5,095 bases of DNA from Pseudomonadota bacterium. Its GTDB lineage: Bacteria; Pseudomonadota; Gammaproteobacteria; Burkholderiales; Burkholderiaceae_D. The notes under the pieces were generated by a model. It saw only the letters and a program-made list of their open reading frames with translations. It made no database searches and was not told the DNA's origin. Both the position numbers and the translations under genes were made by a program. Positions within the stretch are counted from its first letter, which is position 1; every line of letters begins with the position of its first letter. The DNA lies in NCBI GenBank assembly GCA_018241865.1, contig JAFECY010000018.1:1-5095 (forward strand). The letters run 5' to 3'. Of this stretch, positions 1-5,095 are shown one piece after another.

Positions 1-117
1 TCTCACCCCGTTCCATCTATTGGCAAGGAAATCATAAGTGTGAAAATTTAAACCAGACTTAAATTGCGGCAGCGCAAAATTTAAGGTTGCGCTGAATAAA
101 TGCAATCTGATGCAGCC
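1..117. other. Noncoding left edge, downstream of the sensor kinase
   Basis: This AT-rich stretch follows the kinase stop codon on the minus strand. The plus-strand frames entering from the left edge close at 35-37, 49-51 and 60-62. Any of them could be the tail of a convergent gene, but each is under 20 codons here and none is recognisable, so no gene is called. The main structure is a pair of overlapping inverted repeats at 58-94. The word AAAATTTAA also occurs twice, at 43-51 and 76-84. Confidence 0.5.
58..94. repeat. Two overlapping, mutually exclusive hairpins after the kinase gene
   Basis: Hairpin A pairs 58-68 (CTTAAATTGCG) with 73-85 (CGCAAAATTTAAG). It has 11 base pairs, a two-base bulge and the loop GCAG. 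Hairpin B pairs 70-77 (CAGCGCAA) with 87-94 (TTGCGCTG), eight perfect pairs around a 9-base loop. They share bases 73-77, so they cannot form together. The position, 24-60 bases past the kinase stop, suits a transcript 3' end. However, a clean uridine run directly after either stem is missing in both directions; the minus strand has only an interrupted T-rich stretch beyond hairpin A. A weak or bidirectional terminator, an RNA-stabilising structure and a protein-binding dyad are all possible. Confidence 0.4.
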
Positions 118-1425
118 TTAACTTGCCGTATGGAAAATCACGTCCACATGCAAACCCGGCTCTGTATTGCGTAAGGTGATGCGACCATCATGGGCGGCCG
201 CGATCCGGTTGACGATCGCCAAGCCGAGGCCGCTGCCTTTGGAAGAGGTGCCGGGCACACGATAAAAACGGTCGAGCACGCGACTGAGGTCTTTTTCCGG
301 TATGCCGGGGCCGTTGTCGATGACGCCGACTCGCACCACCTCTCCCTCTTTTTCGACCGCAAGCGCGACTTGGCCGCCGTCCGGCGTGTAGCGGATGGCA
401 TTGTCGAGCAAATTATTGAGCATGATGCGCAAGGCTTCGGGATTGCCGTTGATGATGGCTGGTGCTTCAGCACGCACCGTGATGCGGGTCTGCCGTTCAT
501 CGGCGATGGCGGTGAAATCAATCGCCACGCTGCGCGCCAGCGCGGCCAAGTCGAGCGCTTCGCTCGCCTGCTCGAACGCGCCGGGGTCTTGCCGCGCCAA
601 TGTCAGCAATTGCTGCACGAGGTGGTTGGCGCGCTCCAGCCCGCCGCGCAAATCGCCGAAGGCGGCTTGGCGATCCGCTTCGGTGCGGGCGCGCTGCGCC
701 AGTTGCATCTGCAGCTTGAGCGCCGTCAGCGGCGTTTTCAGTTCGTGCGCGGCATCGGCGATAAAGGCGCGTTGTGCGGTGATCGCCAATCGCAAACGCG
801 CCAACAAGTCATTGAAGGCATGCGTGAGCGGTTGTATCTCGCGCGGCAATTCTTGATCGGGAATGGATGGCAGCGAGCTGGCGTCACGCGACTGCACGTG
901 CGCGGCCACGCTTCTGACCGCTGCCAAGCTCCGACCGACCGTCACCCAGATCAGGATGGAGAGAAAGGGCAACAGCAAGATCATCGGCGCCACCGTGCGC
1001 AGCGCCACCTGTGCCGCAACCTGATGGCGCACGCTGGCTAACTGCGCCACTTGCACAATGGTTTCGCCGAGCTTGGCGTTGTAGATGCGCCAGTCGATGC
1101 CATCCACACTGACGTCAAAAAAACCGATCTCCTTTTTTTGCGGCAGACCAACAATTTTTTCGTGCGAATTGTAGAGACGAAAGCCATTGCTGCGATCCCA
1201 AACCTGCACCACGAAATCGTCTGGCATATTGGCATCGTCGGTGCGCGTGCCGGTGACCGGCACCGACGATTGCGGCATCGACGCCACCAGTTGTTTCATC
1301 TGGTTGTCCGACAACTCGTTGGCTTCTTTGCGCGCTTGGTAGTAAACCAAACCAGCGGTAACGGCAATGGCTGTCAGCACACCGGCCAACAACCAAACCA
1401 GCAAGGTATTGCGGATCGAATTCAT
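118..1425 (-). CDS. Sensor histidine kinase, QseC/TctE type with 2CSK_N sensor domain
   Basis: This 435-residue inner-membrane kinase should autophosphorylate on a histidine in response to an envelope signal and pass the phosphate to the regulator encoded just upstream. Seen in order: a membrane segment at about 8-29; a periplasmic domain at about 30-145 with a 2CSK_N-like pattern (FVVQVWDRSNG, GFFDVSVDGIDWRIY); a second membrane segment at about 146-164; a HAMP linker to about 215; an H-box DAAHELKTPLTAL with phospho-acceptor H227; an N-box NNLLDNAIRYTP (337-348); a G1 box DNGPGIP (370-376); an F-like box RFYRVPG (386-392); and a G2 box GSGLGLAIV (397-405). All catalytic motifs look intact, and the length is normal. 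The H-box region most resembles QseC, while TctE and PmrB are relatives. Its start overlaps the regulator stop as ATGA and lacks a strong ribosome site of its own, so translational coupling is likely. The ligand cannot be told from sequence. Confidence 0.95.
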   Translation of the reverse strand: MNSIRNTLLVWLLAGVLTAIAVTAGLVYYQARKEANELSDNQMKQLVASMPQSSVPVTGTRTDDANMPDDFVVQVWDRSNGFRLYNSHEKIVGLPQKKEIGFFDVSVDGIDWRIYNAKLGETIVQVAQLASVRHQVAAQVALRTVAPMILLLPFLSILIWVTVGRSLAAVRSVAAHVQSRDASSLPSIPDQELPREIQPLTHAFNDLLARLRLAITAQRAFIADAAHELKTPLTALKLQMQLAQRARTEADRQAAFGDLRGGLERANHLVQQLLTLARQDPGAFEQASEALDLAALARSVAIDFTAIADERQTRITVRAEAPAIINGNPEALRIMLNNLLDNAIRYTPDGGQVALAVEKEGEVVRVGVIDNGPGIPEKDLSRVLDRFYRVPGTSSKGSGLGLAIVNRIAAAHDGRITLRNTEPGLHVDVIFHTAS

Positions 1426-2084
1426 TCTTCGCGGGGAATCATGTAGCCGACACCGCGCACGTTCTTGATGAGATTGGCACCCAGTTTCTTACGCAAAGCG
1501 TGGATATACACTTCGACGGTGTTGCTACCGACCTCATCATCCCAGCCGTAGATTTTTTCTTCTAATTGCGACAGCGACAGCACCGTGCCCGGCCGGTCGA
1601 GGAAAGCGCGCAGCAGCGCCAATTCGCGCCCGGACAAATTGACCACCTGCCCTTTCAAGCGCACTTCGCGGCTGGCGGTATCGAGCGTCAGTTCGCCTAC
1701 TCGGATCACCGATTCGGCGTGGCCCGATTGCCGCCGCAACAACGCGCGAATACGCGCTTCCAGTTCTTCGACATCGAAAGGCTTGACCAGATAATCGTCG
1801 GCACCCGCATCGAGCCCCTTGACGCGGTCAGCCACGGCGTCGCGCGCGGTCAGCACCAGCACCGGCAGCCGGTTGCCGGCCTGACGCAAACTCTTCAGCA
1901 CATCCAAGCCGTCGCGGCGCGGCAGGCCGAGGTCGAGTAGCATAGCGTCGTAGCTCACGCTGCTCGCCGCCACTTCTGCTGCACGACCGTCTTCCACCCA
2001 GTCAACCGTGAAACCGTCTTGGCGCAAAGCCTTGCGCAGACTTTCACCCACCATCGAATCGTCTTCTACCAACAGTAACCGCAT
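1422..2084 (-). CDS. OmpR-family response regulator (QseB/PmrA/TctD-like)
   Basis: This 220-residue cytoplasmic transcription factor is the presumed partner of the adjacent kinase. The receiver domain (about 1-115) shows acidic pocket E7-D8-D9, phospho-acceptor D51 in LLDLGLP, T79 in VLTARD and K101 in LVKPF. The C-terminal winged helix (about 125-217) has the recognition-helix pattern NTVEVYIHALRKKLG followed by NVRGVGYMI, typical of the QseB/PmrA branch. The start at 2084 is preferred to the in-frame ATG at 2102 for two reasons: GAGGG sits 8 bases before it, and the protein then begins directly with the family N-terminus MRLLLVEDD. Six extra residues would be added otherwise. It is first in a two-gene operon and overlaps the kinase by four bases. 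Divergence from the efflux operon makes that operon a plausible target, but this is inference. No PmrA-type tandem CTTAA box was seen in the intergenic region. Confidence 0.95.
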   Translation of the reverse strand: MRLLLVEDDSMVGESLRKALRQDGFTVDWVEDGRAAEVAASSVSYDAMLLDLGLPRRDGLDVLKSLRQAGNRLPVLVLTARDAVADRVKGLDAGADDYLVKPFDVEELEARIRALLRRQSGHAESVIRVGELTLDTASREVRLKGQVVNLSGRELALLRAFLDRPGTVLSLSQLEEKIYGWDDEVGSNTVEVYIHALRKKLGANLIKNVRGVGYMIPREE

Positions 2085-2092
2085 ACCATTTA

Positions 2093-2097
2093 CCCTC
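2093..2097 (-). promoter_or_regulatory. Ribosome binding site deciding the regulator start
   Basis: Read on the minus strand, GAGGG lies 8 bases before the ATG at 2084. It lies inside the extra codons that the alternative start at 2102 would translate, so it favours the 220-residue product over a 226-residue one. Confidence 0.7.
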
Positions 2098-2112
2098 GTC
2101 ATGCCAGACCGG

Positions 2113-2142
2113 AGTGTGACCGCAGGAATACAAGTATGTCAA
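2113..2142 (-). promoter_or_regulatory. Candidate promoter for the two-component operon
   Basis: On the minus strand a perfect TTGACA (2142-2137) is followed after 18 bases by CACACT (2118-2113), which matches only three of six -10 positions. Initiation near 2106 would give a leader of about 20 bases containing the GAGGG site. The strong -35 with a poor -10 would suit an activated promoter, for example one autoregulated by the response regulator, but this is weak evidence. Confidence 0.3.
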
Positions 2143-2201
2143 AGGGTGCACGCACCGCCATGCGGCAACGGGGTATTCGACAGGGCAACTGGTTCCCACA
2201 A

Positions 2202-2257
2202 TTCGCAGGTAAGATCACTGCGAACGCGCTGCCGTACAGGGTTCGCATGCGCGCGAA
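2202..2257. repeat. Cluster of four alternating TTCGC/GCGAA half-sites
   Basis: TTCGCAG (2202-2208) and CTGCGAA (2218-2224) form a perfect 7-bp dyad around 9 bases. TGCGAAC (2219-2225) and GTTCGCA (2241-2247) form another around 15 bases. TTCGC (2242-2246) and GCGAA (2253-2257) form a third around 6 bases. Four half-sites in alternating orientation thus lie within 56 bp between the two divergent genes. This is a possible regulator-binding region. TTCGC-like words are also frequent in the surrounding coding DNA, so chance is not excluded. Confidence 0.4.
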
Positions 2258-2271
2258 AATGTTTCTATTAT
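2242..2271 (+). promoter_or_regulatory. Candidate upstream promoter of the efflux operon
   Basis: TTCGCA (2242-2247, four of six -35 positions) and TATTAT (2266-2271, five of six -10 positions) are separated by 18 bases. Initiation would fall near 2278, inside the inverted repeats at 2263-2292, leaving a leader of about 85 bases before the adaptor ATG. A protein bound at those repeats would block this promoter. Its -35 is also one of the TTCGC half-sites. Confidence 0.4.
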
Positions 2272-2280
2272 TCAATAGAA
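2263..2280. promoter_or_regulatory. 18-bp perfect palindrome in the efflux promoter region
   Basis: TTCTATT (2263-2269) and AATAGAA (2274-2280) are perfect inverted arms around ATTC. It covers the TATTAT -10 candidate and touches the next dyad at 2279-2280. The size and symmetry fit a dimeric repressor or activator site. A small RNA hairpin is less likely, because the transcript probably starts inside or after it. Confidence 0.45.
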
Positions 2281-2292
2281 TGATCGTTCATT
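2279..2292. promoter_or_regulatory. Candidate TetR-family operator
   Basis: AATGATCGTTCATT has 5-bp inverted arms AATGA and TCATT around TCGT. TetR-family repressors of RND pumps, such as AcrR, commonly bind short palindromes of this AT-flanked kind that overlap the pump promoter. Here it lies just upstream of the extended -10 at 2298-2306 and at the start point of the other candidate promoter. No TetR-family gene lies in the window, so any such repressor would be encoded elsewhere. Confidence 0.4.
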
Positions 2293-2297
2293 TTTTG

Positions 2298-2306
2298 TGC
2301 TATCAT
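2298..2306 (+). promoter_or_regulatory. Candidate extended -10 of the efflux operon
   Basis: TGC-TATCAT (2298-2306) matches an extended -10 element, with five of six hexamer positions. No good -35 stands at 16-18 bases; ATGATC at a 15-base and TAGAAT at a 19-base spacing each match three of six. Initiation would be near 2313, giving a leader of about 49 bases. The element covers the upstream in-frame ATG at 2305, which argues against that codon as the adaptor start. Confidence 0.4.
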
Positions 2307-2351
2307 GCCTCATCGCTTGTTTTATCCATTCCTATCATCCACATCATTGCC

Positions 2352-2355
2352 GAGG
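2352..2355 (+). promoter_or_regulatory. Ribosome binding site deciding the adaptor start
   Basis: GAGG lies 6 bases before the ATG at 2362. It supports that codon over the in-frame ATG at 2305, which would place 19 extra residues in front of an otherwise ordinary lipoprotein signal peptide. Confidence 0.7.
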
Positions 2356-2361
2356 TTGCTC

Positions 2362-3579
2362 ATGCCAACGAAATCTTTTTTGTCTCGCCATACCGTCCCG
2401 CTTGCGCTGCTGAGCGCCCTCGTCTTGGCCGCCTGCGGCAAGAGCGCCGCGCCGCCGCCGATGGGACCGATGGAAGTGTCGGTGGCGACCATGCATCAGG
2501 AAAAAGTCAATCTGACGCGCGAACTGCCGGGTCGGGTCAATGCATTCCTGCTGGCCGAAGTGCGGCCGCAAGTCAACGGCATCGTCAAACAACGTTTGTT
2601 TACTGAAGGCGCGCAAGTCAAGGCCGGTCAAGCGCTGTATCAACTCGATGACGCCACCTATCAGGCGAATGCTGCCAGCGCCCGCGCCACCTTGGCACGC
2701 GCACAAGCAACGTTGAAAGCGTCGGAATTAAACGCGACGCGCTCGGATGAATTGGTCAAGATCGATGCCATCAGCCGCCAAGATCATGAAAACGCCATCG
2801 CCGCTTTCGCTCTAGCCAAAGCCGATGTCGCCGCCGCCCAAGCCGCCGTGCAAAACGCCAACGTGACGCTGGCATACGCCCGCATCAGCTCGCCCATCAC
2901 CGGCCGCATCGGCAAGTCCAGCGTGACGCCGGGTGCGCTGGTGACTGCCAATCAAGCCGCCGCGCTGACGAGCGTGCAGCAACTCGATCAGATGTATGTC
3001 GATCTCAGTCAATCCAGCAGCGAGTTGCTGCAACTCCGCAAAGAACTGGCCGACGGCAAGCTGACCCAATCCGGCGACGTGCCGGTGCAAATCGTGCTGG
3101 AAGACGGCAGCATCTATCAACACAAGGGTAAGCTGGCTTTTTCTGATGTCAGCGTCGATCCGAGCACCGGCAGCTATGCGCTGCGCGTGACCGTACCCAA
3201 TCCTGAAAATATTTTGATGCCAGGCATGTATGTGCGCGCCATCATCGGCAGCGGCGTGCGCGACAACGCCATCCTCGTTCCGCAGCAGGGCATTGCCCGC
3301 GATCCCAAAGGCAATACCAACGCCATGCTGGTCAACAAAGAAGGCAAGGTGGAAGCGCGTCCGGTCAAGGTCAGCCGCACCGTTGGTGACAAATGGCTGG
3401 TCGAAGATGGTCTCGCCGACGGCGATCGCGTGATCGTCGCCGGTTTGCAAAAAATCCGTCCGGGTGCGCCGGTAAAAGCGGTCGAGTTCGAGCCCGCCAA
3501 TAAAGAAGCATCCAACACCAAACCGCCTGCTGCCGCCGCCAAACCGGCAGCGGCTAGTGCCCCAACCGAAAAACAATAA
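2362..3579 (+). CDS. acrA: RND efflux periplasmic adaptor lipoprotein, MexA/AcrA type
   Basis: This 405-residue membrane fusion protein should link the inner-membrane RND pump to an outer-membrane channel. A signal peptide ends in the lipobox LAAC with lipidated Cys25. The mature protein begins CGKS, like MexA as I recall it. The lipoyl half-motifs lie at about 60-96 (AEVRPQVNGIV, EGAQVKAGQALYQLD) and 172-208 (ARISSPITGRIG). Between them is an Ala-rich helical hairpin (about 100-168) carrying the R-x3-L-x6-S channel-docking motif as R127, L131 and S138. A beta-barrel follows to about 300, then a membrane-proximal domain containing ILVPQQGIARDPKG and GDKWLVEDGL. An Ala/Pro/Lys-rich tail (about 377-405) ends it. 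The length is normal for the family. The start at 2362 is chosen for its ribosome site and signal peptide. It is first in the efflux operon, 12 bp before the pump gene. The family is certain, but the ortholog name (acrA, mexA or another) is not. Confidence 0.95.
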   Translation: MPTKSFLSRHTVPLALLSALVLAACGKSAAPPPMGPMEVSVATMHQEKVNLTRELPGRVNAFLLAEVRPQVNGIVKQRLFTEGAQVKAGQALYQLDDATYQANAASARATLARAQATLKASELNATRSDELVKIDAISRQDHENAIAAFALAKADVAAAQAAVQNANVTLAYARISSPITGRIGKSSVTPGALVTANQAAALTSVQQLDQMYVDLSQSSSELLQLRKELADGKLTQSGDVPVQIVLEDGSIYQHKGKLAFSDVSVDPSTGSYALRVTVPNPENILMPGMYVRAIIGSGVRDNAILVPQQGIARDPKGNTNAMLVNKEGKVEARPVKVSRTVGDKWLVEDGLADGDRVIVAGLQKIRPGAPVKAVEFEPANKEASNTKPPAAAAKPAAASAPTEKQ

Positions 3580-3581
3580 GC

Positions 3582-3585
3582 GGAG
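3582..3585 (+). promoter_or_regulatory. Ribosome binding site of the RND pump gene
   Basis: GGAG stands 6 bases before the ATG at 3592, within the 12-bp gap after the adaptor stop. No promoter or terminator fits in this gap, so the two genes should share one transcript. Confidence 0.7.
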
Positions 3586-3591
3586 AAAGTC

Positions 3592-5095
3592 ATGGCACGT
3601 TTCTTTATCGATCGACCTATCTTCGCTTGGGTCATCGCCATCATCATCATGTTGGCAGGCGGCCTAGCGATCACCACGCTGCCGATCTCGCAATATCCGA
3701 CCATTGCACCGCCAACGGTGTCGATCAACGCGGTGTATCCAGGTGCGTCGGCCAAGGTAGTGGAAGATTCGGTGACGCAAATCATCGAACAAAACATGAA
3801 GGGACTGGATGGCCTGATTTATATGTCGGCCAACAGCTCGGCGAACGGCATGGCGCAGATCACGCTGACCTTCGACAACAAGATCAACGCCGACATCGCC
3901 CAAGTGCAAGTGCAGAACAAACTGCAACTGGCGATGCCATTATTGCCGCAGGAAGTGCAGCGTCAGGGCGTCAACGTCAGCAAGTCCAGCAGCGGCTTTT
4001 TGAACGTGATCGGCTTCGTTTCGGAAGACGGCAGCATGACCAAGGACGACATTTCCGATTACGTCGTCTCGAACATGGTCGATCCGCTGTCACGCGTGCC
4101 GGGCGTTGGCAACATCCAAGTGTTCGGCGCGAAGTACGCCATGCGCATCTGGATCGATCCGAACAAACTCGACACCTACAAGCTGGCCACCAATGATATT
4201 GTTGCGGCGATCAATGCGCAGAACGCCCAAGTCGCGGTCGGTCAGCTCGGCGGCACACCGTCGATCGAAGGCCAGCAATTGAACGCGACCATCACCGCGC
4301 AAACCCGATTGCAGACGCCGGAAGAATTCCGCAACATCATCGTGCGCAGCAACCCGGATGGCTCGACGTTGAAGTTGGGCGAAGTCGCGCGCGTCGAACT
4401 GGGTGCGGAAAGCTACGATTTTCTGACGCACTACAACGGCAAGCCAGCTACCGGCGTGGCGATTTCTCTCGCCACCGGCGCCAATGCGCTCGATACCGCT
4501 ACCGGCATACAAGCCAAGCTCAACGAGTTGAAACCTTTCTTCCCGCAAGGCTTGGTTGCCGTCACGCCATTTGACACCACGCCCTTCGTACGCGTGGCGA
4601 TCAGCGGCGTCGTGCACACCTTGCTTGAAGCAATCGTGCTGGTGTTTTTGGTGATGTATCTGTTCTTGCAAAATTTCCGCGCCACGCTGATTCCGACCAT
4701 CGCCGTGCCGGTGGTGTTGCTCGGCACGTTCGGCGTATTGGCCGCACTCGGCTTCTCGATCAACATGCTCACTATGTTTGCGATGGTGTTGGCGATCGGC
4801 CTCTTGGTGGACGACGCCATCGTGGTGGTAGAAAACGTCGAACGCTTGATGAGCGAGGAAGGCCTATCGCCGAAAGAAGCAGCGCGCAAATCGATGGATC
4901 AGATCACCGGCGCGCTGGTCGGTATCGGCTTGGTGTTGTCGGCGGTGTTCGTGCCGATGGCGTTCATGTCCGGCTCGACCGGCATCATCTATCGCCAGTT
5001 CACCGCCACCATCGTTTCGGCGATGGCGCTGTCGGTGTTGATCGCCATCGTGCTGACCCCGGCGCTGTGCGCCACCATGCTGAAACCCTTGCACA
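3592..5095 (+). CDS. acrB: RND multidrug efflux permease, AcrB/MexB type (HAE-1), 3' end cut by window
   Basis: The first 501 residues of an inner-membrane proton/drug antiporter are visible; AcrB-type pumps are about 1,050 residues. The N-terminus [17 protein letters not shown] is nearly that of AcrB, with F4, F5 and the first membrane segment at about 10-28. The first periplasmic loop follows, containing [20 protein letters not shown] (101-120) and GQLGGTP (217-223). Further membrane segments begin near 338. TM4 has [16 protein letters not shown] with the proton-relay pair D407 and D408 at AcrB numbering. Drug-pocket positions F136, V139, Q176 and F178 and the switch-loop-side G288 are also conserved, while position 277 is Phe rather than the Ile of AcrB. 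This register without gaps places it in the hydrophobe/amphiphile branch, not the metal (CusA) branch. The second half, with the partner lysine and arginine of the relay, lies outside the window, so intactness there is unknown. Substrates cannot be predicted precisely. Confidence 0.96.
   Translation, partial: MARFFIDRPIFAWVIAIIIMLAGGLAITTLPISQYPTIAPPTVSINAVYPGASAKVVEDSVTQIIEQNMKGLDGLIYMSANSSANGMAQITLTFDNKINADIAQVQVQNKLQLAMPLLPQEVQRQGVNVSKSSSGFLNVIGFVSEDGSMTKDDISDYVVSNMVDPLSRVPGVGNIQVFGAKYAMRIWIDPNKLDTYKLATNDIVAAINAQNAQVAVGQLGGTPSIEGQQLNATITAQTRLQTPEEFRNIIVRSNPDGSTLKLGEVARVELGAESYDFLTHYNGKPATGVAISLATGANALDTATGIQAKLNELKPFFPQGLVAVTPFDTTPFVRVAISGVVHTLLEAIVLVFLVMYLFLQNFRATLIPTIAVPVVLLGTFGVLAALGFSINMLTMFAMVLAIGLLVDDAIVVVENVERLMSEEGLSPKEAARKSMDQITGALVGIGLVLSAVFVPMAFMSGSTGIIYRQFTATIVSAMALSVLIAIVLTPALCATMLKPLH

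Noticed and set aside
58..85. CTTAA words resembling PmrA-type binding boxes
   Set aside because: They are inverted arms of a hairpin rather than tandem repeats with 5-base spacing, and they lie downstream of the operon instead of at a promoter.
190..1041. Plus-strand open frame of 283 codons opposite the kinase gene
   Set aside because: It is the antisense shadow of the kinase. Its translation is rich in Arg, His and Gln with no recognisable domain, while the minus-strand frame has every kinase motif.
1315..1326. ExxE motif (E34 to E37) after the first membrane segment of the kinase, as in the iron-sensing motif of PmrB
   Set aside because: It is a single short match in a polar linker helix beside the membrane, easily met by chance. 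The rest of the kinase looks more like QseC.
2085..2102. Six-residue N-terminal extension of the response regulator from the ATG at 2102
   Set aside because: The GAGGG ribosome site lies within this extension, and the receiver domain starts normally at the ATG at 2084.
2183..2197. Imperfect dyad GGGCAAC-TG-GTTCCC
   Set aside because: The arms pair only with a bulge, and the two-base loop is too small for a hairpin. It is too weak to call as an operator.
2136..2606. Plus-strand open frame of 156 codons spanning the intergenic region into the adaptor gene
   Set aside because: It crosses the promoter region and overlaps the adaptor in another frame. No ribosome site or domain supports it.
2812..3576. 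Minus-strand open frame of 254 codons opposite the adaptor gene
   Set aside because: It is an antisense shadow in high-GC coding DNA with a low-complexity Gly/His/Asp-rich product. The plus strand encodes an intact MexA/AcrA protein.
3627..4196. Plus-strand open frame of 189 codons inside the pump gene
   Set aside because: It is out of frame with the clear AcrB-type reading, and its product is Arg/His/Gln-rich and has no known pattern.

Overview
The window suggests a Gram-negative proteobacterium, most likely a betaproteobacterium of the Burkholderiales type. This is inferred from the protein families, the moderately GC-rich coding style and the gene order; no taxonomic marker gene is present. 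It holds two divergent transcription units around a noncoding centre of about 277 bp. Nothing in it looks like a mobile element, CRISPR array, tRNA or rRNA.

Left half (minus strand): a two-component system. An OmpR-family response regulator (2084 down to 1422) comes first. A QseC/TctE-type sensor histidine kinase (1425 down to 118) follows, overlapping it by the four bases ATGA. Beyond the kinase stop, positions 1-117 hold no supported gene. They do hold a pair of overlapping, mutually exclusive hairpins (58-94).

Right half (plus strand): a tripartite RND drug-efflux operon. A MexA/AcrA-type periplasmic adaptor lipoprotein (2362-3579) is followed 12 bp later by an AcrB/MexB-type inner-membrane proton/drug antiporter (from 3592). 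The antiporter runs off the right edge after 501 codons, roughly half of its expected length. An outer-membrane channel gene of the OprM/TolC type would be expected further right but is not in view.

The centre (2085-2361) is the most informative noncoding part. Next to the adaptor gene are two candidate plus-strand promoters, overlapped by two inverted repeats (2263-2280 and 2279-2292). The second resembles a TetR-family operator of the kind that controls many RND pumps. Just to their left is a cluster of four TTCGC/GCGAA half-sites (2202-2257). The regulator gene has its own weak candidate promoter and a clear ribosome binding site, which moves its start to 2084.

The likely biology is an envelope or chemical-stress sensing pair placed back to back with a multidrug pump whose promoter carries operator-like repeats. 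Co-regulation is inferred from layout only. All four proteins belong to well-known families, so I see no previously undescribed system. The novelty, if any, lies in the regulatory architecture between the two units.
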